A DNA stretch of 64,000 nt from Nostoc sp. MS1 (GCF_019976755.1 NZ_AP023441.1:1722501-1786500), one strand, 5' to 3'. Shown: positions 37,870 through 49,900, counted from the first letter of the stretch. Notes: a model not told the origin generated them from the letters alone. A program made the numbers and translations.

Positions 37870-37938
37870 CCATAACCTTGCCGCCCTTTATTGGAACCAT
37901 AAGCTTGCCGTTGCGGCAAAGTTATGGGTAAAGTCACA
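37870..37938 (-). repeat. Right end of the Tn7-like element with three TnsB-like sites
   Basis: Read inward from 37938 the terminal site TGTGACTTTACCCATAAC plus TTTGCCGC is identical to the left end over 26 bp. Two further sites, CATAAGCTTGCCG (about 37899-37911) and CATAACCTTGCCGC (37871-37884), lie in the opposite orientation to the terminal one. The terminal and next site form a near-perfect palindrome. At the left end all sites are direct repeats, so the two ends are organised differently. Confidence 0.75.
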
Positions 37939-37969
37939 AATAACTATCAGTCTATACCTTTAATATCAA

Positions 37970-38270
37970 TGGGGGTGGAGGGACTTGAACCCTCACGACC
38001 GTTTAAGGTCAACGGATTTTCATTCTCCCGCAGCTTTCGCTACTGCCTAATGGCTTTGAGAATTGGACTCTCTCTTTACCCTCGTCTTGACGTTAGGGTA
38101 GCTCCCGTCGAGTCTCTGCACCTTCCCAATTATCTTGGGCTTGGCTCAGGATTGCCGTGTCTGTGAACAGATTTAGGTTTCCCTGAGTTTGAGAGCATCC
38201 ACTTAAAGAATTTCTTCTTTAAGGCTCAATTTATTTAAGTCCGTAGCGTCTGCCATTCCGCCACACCCCC
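37970..38270 (-). tRNA. trnL: tRNA-Leu (anticodon TAA), interrupted by a group I intron
   Basis: Exon 1 is 38270-38237 (GGGGGTGTGGCGGAATGG...), exon 2 is 38020-37970 (ending CAAGTCCCTCCACCCCCA), together 85 nt with a long variable arm typical of leucine tRNA. The anticodon loop CTTAAAA, with TAA as anticodon, is cut after the T at position 34. CCA is not encoded. The Tn7-like element ends 31 bp downstream of the 3' end. Confidence 0.97.
38021..38236 (-). other. Group I self-splicing intron in tRNA-Leu(UAA)
   Basis: The 216-nt intron begins AAATAAATTGAGCCTTAAAG and ends GCTGCGGGAGAATG. Core elements are visible: the P/Q region TCAGGGAAACCTAAATC, the R/S region GCAGAGACTCGACGGGAGC, and the terminal G. 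It matches the intron long known in cyanobacterial and chloroplast tRNA-Leu(UAA). It has no coding capacity. Confidence 0.95.
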
Positions 38271-38646
38271 CCATTTTGTTGGGGTTTTGTTATTTTTTGG
38301 AGGTAGCAAATACCCCCTCATCTATTCCACCACTAATTGCGCATTTTGTCCAACAGATTGAAAGATTTTTATCTTAACTCAGAGATTTGCTTTTTCTAGC
38401 TAAGAGTTACTTTTGCTTCCTTGGACTAGCTAAGGTTAGCATCTTCAATCTTGCCTGACAAGAGCAGCGCTTGTTTACTGGCTTCGCCATTGTAGCATTA
38501 TTTTCTAATTTTGGTCAGCAAGAATCAGGAATTTTTTCTGGACTCATTTAAAAGCTCAATAGTTAAGCTTCCTTCTGGCTTCCAGTTCAGCCTATGATGG
38601 AAAACAGATGCACCAATTAATCTAATCCACCCAAAACAAAGGATTT
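38271..38646. other. Divergent region between tRNA-Leu and ndhL
   Basis: This gap of about 376 bases contains promoters for the two divergent genes by position. It includes a TTTTTTGGAGGTAGC stretch near 38294 and is otherwise without recognisable motifs or protein-like frames. Confidence 0.5.
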
Positions 38647-38859
38647 ATGATTGTACCCCTGCTATATCTGGCTTTAGCCGGAGCCTATTTATTAGTTGTG
38701 CCAGTCGCTTTACTGTTTTACTTGAACGCGCGCTGGTATGTGGTTAGCTCATTTGAGCGCACCTTTATGTATTTTCTGGTGTTCCTGTTTTTTCCAGGGC
38801 TATTGGTTTTATCGCCATTTATCAACCTGCGCCCCCGTCCACGTAAAATCGAAGTTTAA
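38647..38859 (+). CDS. ndhL: NAD(P)H-quinone oxidoreductase subunit L
   Basis: The 70-residue protein matches NdhL of the photosynthetic NDH-1 complex in thylakoid membranes. It has the hydrophobic start IVPLLYLALAGAYLLVVPV, then LFYLNARWYVVSSFERTFMY and PGLLVLSPFINLRPRPR. NdhL is needed for NDH-1-dependent cyclic electron flow and carbon uptake. It is followed by a DUF3007 gene 24 bp later. This ndhL-DUF3007 pair is usual in cyanobacteria. Confidence 0.95.
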   Translation: MIVPLLYLALAGAYLLVVPVALLFYLNARWYVVSSFERTFMYFLVFLFFPGLLVLSPFINLRPRPRKIEV

Positions 38860-38883
38860 TTAAGATTGGTAGGTCATAATCTC

Positions 38884-39195
38884 ATGCGACGTATTGATGC
38901 TATTGGCATTGGCTTGGGAATTTTTATTGTCGGTGGTTTGGCATATCTAGGATTCCAAGTATTCGGTTTAGATGGTCAACAAGCTGGTATTTGGAGCCAA
39001 GTCGTACTAGTCATCGGATTGATTGGCTGGTTAGCAACCTATGTCTTACGTGCGGTGGGAAACAGTATGACCTACCATCAACAACGGGAAGACTATGAGC
39101 AAGCCTTCTTCCAAAAACGGCTAGATGAACTTTCCCCTGAAGAATTAGCCAAAATTCAGGCGGAAATTGAGCGAGAGGAAAAGAATCAAGCTTAA
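38884..39195 (+). CDS. DUF3007 family membrane protein
   Basis: The 103-residue protein starts at ATG 38884 with MRRIDAIGIGLGIFIVGGLA and has two membrane segments (about 8-28 and 41-60). An acidic and Lys-rich C-terminus (ELSPEELAKIQAEIEREEK) follows. The family commonly lies right after ndhL and may help thylakoid complexes, though its role is not proven. A strong terminator follows. Confidence 0.88.
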   Translation: MRRIDAIGIGLGIFIVGGLAYLGFQVFGLDGQQAGIWSQVVLVIGLIGWLATYVLRAVGNSMTYHQQREDYEQAFFQKRLDELSPEELAKIQAEIEREEKNQA

Positions 39196-39262
39196 TGCTA
39201 AGTGAGCATTTGATATGTACCATCACTGCTAACTTATTCGCTTGAAAATTTATAGATACAAT

Positions 39263-39290
39263 AAAACCCGCTATAGCGGGTTTTGTTTTT
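39263..39290 (+). terminator. Rho-independent terminator after the DUF3007 gene
   Basis: AAAACCCGCTATAGCGGGTTTT is a perfect 22-bp palindrome followed by GTTTTT. It ends the ndhL-DUF3007 transcript. Confidence 0.9.
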
Positions 39291-40105
39291 TGTTGTGGGT
39301 GTTATCAGTGTGTCTTAGTGGTTTAATATAGCCCTCGTCACATAGATTAGGAAATTTCAAAGCTTGAATGCTAAAAAACAATAGTAGGACTTTACCTCTT
39401 AGTTTGCGTGCAACGAAATCCACTTTGCTATCTCGGCAAAAGCCTTCTCTAAGAGAGGCTAACTAACGCTAACGTGGAGCCTCTCTTTTCGTATAGTGTC
39501 CTTTAGGGAAGGAGAAGAGAAGAAGGCAAGTGAACTCATCTCCTGCCATACATGATTTTTCACCGCAGAGACATAAAGATATAGAGTTAAAAAGTTACTA
39601 ACAACAAAATAATTATGAAATTGATGTTAATTTTTAGTAAAGTTTAATTGTTTATTTCATAAACTAAAAAGCAAATATTTATTATTGTAACAATTGACTT
39701 AAATATGTATTTTATATATAGTATATTTACACCTAGTTAAGTAATAACACTATAGTTAAAATCACTTTGGTAAATCTAACTAAGTAGGTTTAATTTATTT
39801 TATATCAACCTTATATAGAAGATTAATAATCGTGGCGTTAATAATAGTGTTGTAATTTGCCTCTAACTAAGAAAAATATTTTTGTTCCCTGACAGACAAG
39901 GTTTAATTTACCGATTTTTCAATAACTTGCGCTAAATCATTGATTTAGATACTGGCATAGTAATCTCTACAGTAAAGATAAAGCGCATCTTTATTAAGAT
40001 AAGGTATTACACATCATTAATGACATAAATTTTGCCACTAAATTACGAATTAGTGACTAGATTGTGCTGGTTCAGTTATTAATAATTATCTTGAAATTTT
40101 TGATT
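39291..40105. other. Long non-coding region before the cohesin-like gene
   Basis: About 815 bases without a gene. It contains an interspersed repeat near 39445-39490 (TTCTCTAAGAGAGGC and GGAGCCTCTCTTTTCG, inverted), and a long AT-rich stretch (39545-40100) with runs such as TTATATATAG. No terminator or specific regulator box was recognised. The length and AT content suggest a transferred or expanded region. Confidence 0.55.
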
Positions 40106-40744
40106 ATGCAGAAGTCCTTCTGGAGTATCACTTTAGGATGCAGTTTACTGTCGCCAGCAATAGTTATTCCTACCGCTCAAGCAGTATCCTTAGAATTAAT
40201 ACCAGCAGTTCAAACGGTTAAGGTTGGTGATTCTTTAGAGGTTGACGTAAGAATTTCTGGATTAGGTGATTTTCAAGCACCTTCTATGAGTGGTTTTGCT
40301 CTTGGTTTATCATTCGACCCTTCTTTACTCAAATTTAAGAGTTTATCATTTGGCGATCGCCTTTTAGGCAATTTAGTAGGCTTATCACCAGAGACAACAT
40401 TTAGTGATTTTCAAACCAATGGAGGATTAGTCAGTTTCAGTCAAGTTTCTTTAGATGATGAGTTTAGCCTGAATAAAGCACAACCAGCCAGTTTTATCCT
40501 TGGTACAGTCAGTTTTACTGCGGTTCGTGCTGGTAATAGTCTCTTAAGCTTATCTTTTAATGATGATAGCTTCATTGATGAGCAGGGAAACCCTCTACTG
40601 TTATCAACCATCCCCAAAGGTGCGTCTATAACGATCAACAACGGCTCAACTCAAGTTCCTGAACCTAATTTTAATTGGTTAGCATTAGGTTTAGTGGCAT
40701 TAGGAGCTACATTCATTAACAAGAAGACGAATTTAAGTATTTAA
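40106..40744 (+). CDS. Cohesin-like domain protein with PEP-CTERM tag
   Basis: The 212-residue protein (ATG 40106) has a signal sequence (WSITLGCSLLSPAIVIP to AQA), then a beta-sandwich like the cohesin fold: VSLELIPAVQTVKVGD, VDVRISGLG, GFALGLSFDPSLLKFKSL, SFILGTVSFTAVRAGNSLL. A C-terminal VPEPNFNWLALGLVALGA followed by basic residues is a PEP-CTERM sorting signal. Cohesin domains bind dockerins and the next gene encodes a dockerin, so this is probably the surface anchor. A start at 40064 (GTG) is possible but less likely. Confidence 0.75.
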   Translation: MQKSFWSITLGCSLLSPAIVIPTAQAVSLELIPAVQTVKVGDSLEVDVRISGLGDFQAPSMSGFALGLSFDPSLLKFKSLSFGDRLLGNLVGLSPETTFSDFQTNGGLVSFSQVSLDDEFSLNKAQPASFILGTVSFTAVRAGNSLLSLSFNDDSFIDEQGNPLLLSTIPKGASITINNGSTQVPEPNFNWLALGLVALGATFINKKTNLSI

Positions 40745-40902
40745 AAAATATTTAGCAAAACATTCGCTTTCATTCTTGTGATTTCATCTAAATATGCGGT
40801 GGTTATTAACCACCCTCTTTTTCTTGCTGGCTACTAAAACACATCAATTAAGTAGTCAATCACTCATAAATTGTTTTTGTTGACTAATTCCTAATAGAAA
40901 TA

Positions 40903-43900
40903 ATGTCAACATCTTGTATTTTGGAAAGGTGTATTGTGGAAGACTTGCAAAATAACGACCAGACCTCAACTCTCTCTGACCTACATTCAGTCTATATGCA
41001 GACTGATTCAATTACACCTAAGCCTAATTATAATAGAATTGCCCTTAACACTTCTGCAATTCCTTTAATAGAAGATGGCTTTTTAGCAGGAGATGCCAAT
41101 AATGATGGTGGCTTATCTAATTTGGATGTAGACATTATTCTTAAGGATAGGGATAAGCCCATTGTAGGAGTTAATGATCCTCGTGACTTTAACGGTGATG
41201 GCAAAATTACCATTGTAGATGTCAGAAGCTTAGGTCTATCTATTACTGGAAATAAAGATAAAACTCCACCCATTTTGTCAGCATCTTTAGCTAATGATAC
41301 AAATCAAAATGGTGGGACAAACACCGATAAAATTACTGCTGACCCAACAATTAAAGGTAGTGTCACAGATGCCAGCCGGATAACCCGCATCCAAGCAGGT
41401 TTAAATAATACAAATATTAATAAATATACTAATATTAGAGGTGTTATTGCTGCTGATGGGAGCTTTACTTTAACACCAGAACAATTAACACAAATAAACA
41501 ATAATATACCTCTGGCTCAAGGGCAACATACTCTACATTTAATTGCCAAAGACCAATGGAATAATACCACCACTTTTGATTTAACCTTCACATTGGATAG
41601 TAATAGTCCCACTATTACTGCGGCGCTGACTAACGATACAGGTAGTAGCGCTAACGATAAGATTACCAAGGATGCAGCTATTACTGGTAGTATTAATGAT
41701 TTGAACCAGATAGTTTCATTTAAAGCTGGATTTGATAATACACTCACCAGTAATTTTGTTGATGTTCTAGGAAGTTTGCAAGGAAATACATTTACTTTTG
41801 AGCAAAACAAAATTAAAGAAATCAATGGTGGTGATTTAAGTAATGGTTCACATACATTAAAGTTAATAGCCACTGATATTGCAGGTAATACAGCTAACTT
41901 TGAATATTCCTTTACCTTAGATGCTCTTAGTCCCCAAAGACCAGGGTTAATGCTAGATTCATTATTTGATTCTGCACCTATTGGGGATTCGCAAACAACA
42001 TTTGCCACAGTGGATTTAATTGGGCAAACAGAAGCTAATGCCACTGTAATTCTACAAGGAACTGGAAAGTCAATTACTGCTGATGGCACTGGTAAATATA
42101 AATTCACTGGTGTGGAGTTGCAACTAGGCGATAACTCCTTCACAGCCATTGCTACAGATAAAGCAGGAAACACTAGTACATTTACAGAAATAGTTAAGCG
42201 AGTTAATACAGATAATGGTGATGTAGTCCTTGATTGGAACGCCATACTTTTAAATGCGATTTATACAGATAAGACAGCCCCACCCGTTGCTACTCGCAAT
42301 ATGGCGATCGCACAAACTGCTGTGTTTGATGCGATAAATAGTATTACAAAGACTTATAAGAATTACTATTTTAGTGGTACTGCGCCCCTCGGTGCATCCG
42401 CAGAAGCCGCCGCAGCAGCAGCCGCCCACAGGGTTTTAATCAACCTATATCCGGGGCAAATCTCCTACTTTGATACCGCCCTTGTTGCCTCTCTGGCAAA
42501 AATTACTGATGGTGCGGCAGAAGATGCGGGGGTAACATTTGGACGAACAGTAGCCGATAGTATTTTATCCTTGCGGAGTACAGATGGCGCAAATAACACC
42601 GTTACTTATACACCTGGAACCAACCCAGGCGACTGGCAACCAACAGCCCCAGGATTTGCACCAGCATTGTTACCTCAATGGGGACAAGTTACGCCCTTTG
42701 CCTTGACTAGTGGGGATCAATTCCGTCCCAATGGACAACCAGCTTTAAATAGTCAGCAGTATACCGACGATTACAACCAAGTCAAGGAATTAGGAAAGAA
42801 AGACAGCACTACTCGCACAGCCGAACAGACGGAGATTGCTTTATTCTGGGCTAATGGTACAGGAACATTTACACCCCCTGGGCATTGGAATCAAATAGCC
42901 CAAAATGTGGTAGCTAACAAAGGTAATTCCCTAATTGATAATGCTCGTTTATTTGCCTTGTTGGATGTTTCCATTGCAGACGCGGGTATTGCTGCTTGGG
43001 ATGCCAAATATCATTACAACTTCTGGCGACCAATTACAGCTATTCAAAAAGGCGATACAGATGGTAATCCTAATACTACTGCTGACCCAAATTGGACACC
43101 ATTACTGACAACGCCACCATTCCCAGATTACATTTCGGGACACAGTACATTCAGTGGTGCAGCAGCAACAGTATTAACATCATTGCTGGGTGATAATGTC
43201 AGTTTTAGAGTTAATTCTCTCGGCTTACCGGGAGTTTATCGCCAATTCAACAGCTTTACCGCCGCCGCCGATGAAGCAGGTATTAGTAGAGTATATGGCG
43301 GTATTCATTTCAACACAGCCAACGTAGATGGAATAGCTACAGGTAAATCTATAGGTAACTACGTTCTGCAAAACCTGTTAGCGCCGGTGAGTGATACTCA
43401 ACCGCCAGTAATTGGAGTCACTTTAGCTAATGATAGTGGAAGTAATGGGAGCGATCGCATCACCTCAGACCCAAATATCAAAGGCACTCTCAGCGATACC
43501 AGCCAAATAGTTAAGTTAACAGCCAAACTCAATTCTGGCAACTTTGTTGATGTTTTATCTAAGTTAAATCCAAATGGTAGTTTTACCTTAGATAAAGCCA
43601 CACTGACACAAATTAATGGTGGACAATTACCAGATGGTACTTATCAACTAAGTTTGCAAGCTGAAGATAAATTTGGTAATGCTAGTGAAACAAAACTAGA
43701 ATTTACTCTCGATAGCAGCAAACCAGTAGCACCAACCGAGTTAAAAATTAAAGACGACACTGATACCGTCACTAAGAACAACAAGCCTACCATCATTGGT
43801 AAAGCCGAAACCGGTTCCCTCGTACAAATATTTGATGGGCAAACAAAAATAGGTCAGACAACGGCTGTTAATGGCACATGGGAAATTACCCCATCTCAAC

Positions 43901-46900
43901 TGAGCGATGGTGTGAAAAATTTAACAGTTAATGCAATTGATGTTGCAGGCAATGTTAGTGAGAACGCCTCACTACAAATCACAGTTGATACTATTGCACC
44001 ACAAATTAATTTAACTACTCCCCAAGCCAACGCTCAATTAACCGCAGGAGCGAAACTACAAGGTAGCCTTGATGGTACTGGTTCAACTATTAGCAAATTA
44101 ACCTACCGCTTCAACAATGGGAATGAAGTGGAAGTGCCTGTAAATACTCAAGGTCAATTTAATGCTGATTTAAACTTAACAGGTTTATCTGGGCAACAAA
44201 ACCTCATTATCACCTCAGTAGATTTAGCGGGTAATACCACTCAAACAAGCATTCCTGTAACTATTAGTATTGTCAATTCCGACACCACACCACCTACAGT
44301 TACTATTAGCAGTACCGCATCAACTGCTGTTTCCTACATTGAACTCACCTTTAACGAAGCTATAACAGATAGCTCCTTTGCCGCAGATAAATATAGTTTG
44401 AAAATTGCTGGTGGCACACAAGATGGTCAAACAGTGCCAATTAGCTCAGTTCAAAAACTCAGTTCCACCTTAGTCAGACTGAATTTAGCCGCAGCTTTCA
44501 CTTCCGGTAACTATAAACTAACCATTGCCTCCGGTATTACCGATTTAGCAGGTAACGCTACTACTGCCGCTCAAGTATTTGATATTAATGTCGCGGCTGC
44601 ACCTGTGATAATTTCCCCCAGTGATGGCGAAGCAATGGTAGGACTCAACCGGGAAACCATTGTCCGTTTTGGTAAGAAAGTCGATCCGACTACAGTTAAT
44701 AGTGAAGACTTCTACCTCATTGCCAACGGTAGAAGAATCGAGGGAGAAATTAAAGTTTCCTCCACAGAAGAATTTGCTACTTTCTTCTACAAAAATCCCT
44801 TACCCTCATCAACAGAAGTACGAGTTTTTGTTGATGGAAGTAAGATTATCGGACGTGATGGAGTCGCTATTGATGGTGATGGCGATGGACAAGCAGGAGG
44901 AATAGCCACTGCCGACTTTACCACCCTTCCTATCACCAGGATTAAAGGTACTGATGTTTGGGGTTATGTCTACGACTCTTACAACAAAAACCCCGATGGT
45001 TCCAATATTCCTATCAAGGGTGTAACAATTCGCCTTGATGCCTTGCCAGATGTGTTTGCAGTCACTGATGAAAAAGGTTATTTCATCCTCAAAGATGTCC
45101 CCGCACCAGAGTTCTTTGTCTACATTGACGGTTCAACAGCTACAGGTGCGCCAGAAGCTTCACAGTACGCCAGCTTAGGGAAACCATTCCACAGTGTACC
45201 GGGACAATCTACTCAATTATTCATGGATGGAGTGCCGTTTAATGTCTACTTACCACCAATGGCGAAAAGTGATATTCAACAGCTTTCTACCACTGAAGAT
45301 ACTAAAGTAGGTTTTGGCGAAACTGCTCAAGCATTCTTAGAGAAGCAGTTTCCCAATGTTGATCCAGAGTTGTGGAAAGAAGTCAAGGTAACATTTAATC
45401 CTGGTTCTGCTCAAGATGACCAAGGCAATAGAGCAACCCAAGCAACGATTATACCTGTAGATCCTCAGCGTTTACCAGCACCTTTACCACCAGGAGTTGA
45501 TCCTAAATTGGTGATTTCCATTCAAGCTGGCGGTGCAAATGGATTTAATCGTGAAGCTGATGGTGGTGCAACTAACTTTGATGTGCCTGCACCTATCCAG
45601 TTCCCGAATTTGGATGGGTTGAGGCCAGGGGAAAAGAGTTTGTTCTGGTCGTTCGACCATGATGCAGGTAAATGGATAGTCATTGGTACAGGAACCGTTA
45701 GTGAAGATGGTAAGACGGTTGTTTCTGACCCTGGTGTTGGAGTGTTAGCACCGGGTTGGCACTTTACACAGCCAGGAACACCCAATAGTCCACCACCACC
45801 ACCGCCACCACCACCACCAGGATGTAAGCCTAATCCTGCTAAAGTTGAATGTCTTAAAGTAGCCTTGGAAAATTATGCTGTATGTTTAGCAACATGGGGC
45901 TTACTTGGAACTATATTGACAGGTGTACCTGGTGGATTAGTAGGCATCATAGCTTGTACGGCTCAGTTTACCCTGGATGTACATCGGTGTGATAAGTTAC
46001 CTAATTGCTTGCCAAATACTTCTGCTGCTAGGAGCTTAAATCCTTTTGTTAATGCACTCAGCGATAGTCTTACAGGTGATGCAAAAGGAGATAAAATAGC
46101 AGCTATTGGTAGCCAAATAGTCAATCTTCTCTCTCCTTACGCACTTGATGGGCAGACCACTATTCCATTAGATGTTCAAGCTCAAATAGAGCAATTAGCC
46201 GCGCAAGCAAATGATATTGCCGGTGGTGATGCTATAGCATATATGCGTAACCTTGTTCTTCAGTCAGAACTAGCAAATGCTGGTATTGAAGAATCATATG
46301 GAAACGCACCTTCTTATGGAGTTTTATACGCGGCACAAATACAAGGAGCAAATGGTGAAACTTTTGTAGTGCGTGGTCAAACTACTGCTGATGGACAATA
46401 CACTATAATCGTTCCTCGCAATGGTACTATTCAGTTTGTAAGTTTCTATGACCCATTAACTAACTCTTATGGAGTAGTAACTCCACGTCTTGATCCTAGT
46501 GCTACATATCAGTTACCCCGTTTGACCCTTGTACAAGTAGATGAGAATTTTGCAGACTCTGATAAAGATGGTTTAGTTGATGTTGTGGAGTTTGTTTACG
46601 GCACAAGCAGTAACAAATCTGATACAGATAAGGATGGTATTAATGACTTCGCTGAAATCAAACAAGGATTAGACCCTCTCAATGGTCGCGGCTTCCCCAC
46701 CGGCATTATCTCTAGCCTACCTTTACAAGGTGAAGCGAAAGCTGTTGTAGTTGAAGGTTCTGTAACTAACGCTGAAACACAGACTGCTTACATCGCCACA
46801 GGTTCCTATGGTTTAGCAATTGTTAACGCTTCTCAATTCAATAACCCAGTTGTATTAGGTCAACTTAATCTCTCTGGTGATGCTACCGATGTGGCGGTTG

Positions 46901-49900
46901 ATGCCAAATTGAATATTGCGGCTGTGGCTACTAACTCTGGTGGGTTGCAGTTAGTTGATGTCTCGGATGGTATGGTTCCCACCTTGAGACAAACACTCAA
47001 TTTAGCAGTTAACCAAGTAGAAGTGGCTGACGGTATCGCCTATGCAACTGTGAATAATGTACTTTATGCGGTTGATTTGGCTACTGGTGAACAGTTGCAA
47101 AGCTTTACCTTACCTGGAAATGGCACTGTGACAGGTTTAGCTCGTGAAGGTACTAAACTCTACGCTTTTGTCAGTGGTTCTGATACATTCTCGGTCATAG
47201 ATATCACCTCGGAAGGGTCTGCTGCTGTTGTTGGTCAACTCAATGTGAATGTGGCTTCTTCAGATGTAGGCTTGTTTGTGGGTAATGGGGTTGCTTACTT
47301 AGCTGGTAGCGGTTTACGGACAATCAATGTATCCAATCCCAGCAGTCCTACACTGATTAGTGATGCTGACCAGTTCTTTACCGCTAGGGGTCTAACACTG
47401 AATGGTTCAGGATTGGCTTTAGTAGCCGCAGAAGGTCAAGGATTAGCCGTTTACAGTTCAACTGATCCTCAAGATACTGATGCTTTCTTGACTGTATTTG
47501 ATACACCTGGGTTTGCCTATGATGCGGCAGTGGCATCTGGTATTGCCTTCGTCGCTGATGGTAATAGCGGCTTGCAAGTGATTAACTATCTAGGTTTTGA
47601 TAATAAAGGTCAAGCACCAACTATTACCCTCAATACCACCGCAATTGACCTCGACCCCAATACCCCAGGTATCCAAGTCCAAGAAGGTTCCACTATACCC
47701 CTGCGTGCAAATGTCTCTGATGATGTGCAAGTCCGCAATGTGGAGTTACTCGTCAATGGTCAAGTAGTCAGCAATGATGTTTCCTTCCCTTGGGATTTAT
47801 CAGTTATTGCGCCTAAGATTACAGCAGATGTCAAAACAGTTGATTTACAAGTCCGGGCAACTGATACTGGTGGTAATATTGCCCTATCCAATGTCCTCAC
47901 CTTGAACTTGAGCGAAGATAAGTTTGCACCAAAAGTTCTCGGCACAACACCCAGCGAAGATTCACGGCGTAAAGAAATACCCTCAATTGCCGTTCGATTT
48001 GATGAAGCAATTGATACTACTAAACTCAACCTATCGGGTATCACCTTAACTAATCTGGGTAAAGATGGCGTTTTAGGTGGCGGTGATGATGTGGTGACAT
48101 CGGTGAGTAGCTTGCTGACAAGAAGTTTTGACCGTACCCTTGTCATCTCACCTGGTAATGAGCTATCTGTAGGTAATTATCAACTGAAAATTGACCCAAG
48201 TATTATTGCTGACCGTGCAGGTAATGCTTTAACCAGCCCCTTCACCTTAGAGTTTACCAAACGTCCCCTTACCACCCCTTTAACTTTAGGTACTACTATT
48301 ACAAGTAGCCTTGTAGAGCCGGGAGACAACGAGGTTTATACCTTCACTGGTACTCCTGGGCAACGTATCTTGTTTGATAACCTCAATAACAGTTCTACCA
48401 GTATTTACGCTCAGTTACAGAGTCCGAGTGGCATTTCATTAGGTAATTACTTCTACTACGGCAATGATAGCCAACCCTTCACTCTGACGGAGACAGGCAC
48501 TTATCGCGTCACCATCCAATCAACAAATAATGCCACAGGTAACTACAGTTTCCGCTTGCTAGACGCAAGTGCAGCACCAACCATTACTCTAGGAACAACA
48601 GTTACAAATACCTTAAATCCGGGTTTAGAAACTGATGTTTACAGAATTAATGGTACAGCCGGGCAAAGACTATTCTTTGATTCCTTAGCAACTGCATCAG
48701 GCGCAAGTTGGTATCTGTACAATTCTGGTAATCAGTACATAACTGGTTCTAGCCTCAGCAGTGACTTTGAAACAACCTTAACCAACACAGGCACATATTT
48801 GTTAGTGCTAGATGGTAATAACAGCAATGGTAATACCAACTACAGTTTCAAAGTCACTAACCCGCCAACAACAACCACAGCACTAACATTAAGCAACACC
48901 GTTACCAGCACCATCTCCCAACCAGGAGAAACAGATGAATACACCTTTACAGGTACAGCCGGGCAACGCCTGTACTACGACGGCTTAATTAACAACAATA
49001 CTTCGACCATTTACGCCCAGTTAATCAGCCCCAGTGGACAACAGGTATTCTACAACGGTGATGCCGATAGCGATCGCGCCCCCTTCACCCTGACAGAAAC
49101 AGGCACTTACCGACTCATCATTGATGGTTATTTAGATAACACAGGCGATTACAGTTTCCGCTTAGTTGATGCCTCGGCTGCACCAACTATCACCCTGGAT
49201 AGCACCATTAGCAACAACCTCACCCCCGGACTAGAAGCTGATGTCTACCGTATCAATGGCACAGCCGGACAACGTTTATTCTTTAATTCCTTAGCTAATG
49301 CCACAAATGGTTCTTGGTATCTGTACGGCGTAAATAATCAGTACATTACTGCTGCTAGCCTCAGCAGTGACTTTGAAACAACCTTAACCAACACAGGCAC
49401 ATATTTGTTAGTGCTAGATGGTAATAACAGCAATGGTAATACCAACTACAGTTTCAAAGTCACTAACCCGCCAACAACAACCACAGCACTAACATTAAGC
49501 AACACCGTTACCAGCACCATCTCCCAACCAGGAGAAACAGATGAATACACCTTTACAGGTACAGCCGGGCAACGCCTGTACTACGACGGCTTAATTAACA
49601 ACAATACTTCGACCATTTACGCCCAGTTAATCAGCCCCAGTGGACAACAGGTATTCTACAACGGTGATGCCGATAGCGATCGCGCCCCCTTCACCCTGAC
49701 AGAAACAGGCGCTTACCGACTCATCATTGATGGTTATTTAGATAACACAGGTGATTACAGTTTCCGCTTAGTTGATGCCTCGGCTGCACCAACTATCACC
49801 CTGGATAACACCATCAGCAACACCCTTACCCCTGGACTAGAAGCCGATGTTTACCGCATCAATGGTACTGCTGGACAAAGACTGTTCTTTAATTCCTTAG

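Larger units (their letters stand above)
32543..37938. mobile_element. Decayed Tn7-like (probably CRISPR-associated) transposon at tRNA-Leu
   Basis: A perfect 26-bp inverted repeat starting TGTGACTTTACCCATAAC bounds 5396 bp. Both ends carry extra copies of CATAAnnTTGCCG, like the repeated TnsB sites of Tn7-type ends. Inside are a TniQ/TnsD-like fragment (32937-33119), a Cmx6-type Cas6 cut off by an IS701-family element, and a CHAT gene truncated and split by an IS5-family element. No tnsA, tnsB, tnsC, cas5, cas7, cas8 or CRISPR array remains. The right end lies 31 bp from the 3' end of tRNA-Leu(UAA), a homing position seen for several cyanobacterial Tn7-like elements. No 5-bp target duplication is visible (TCTTC left, AATAA right). 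The boundaries are clear. The CAST label rests on family recognition. Confidence 0.75.

Noticed and set aside
32543..37938. Presence of a CRISPR array, Cas12k, Cas8 or TnsB in the element
   Set aside because: I looked for repeats with regular spacers and for large effector or transposase frames. None were seen, so only the TniQ-like and Cas6 relics support the CRISPR link.
41028..42245. Minus-strand open frames, including one of 242 codons
   Set aside because: They are antisense shadows of the giant gene, produced by its repeat-rich codons, and have no recognisable domain.
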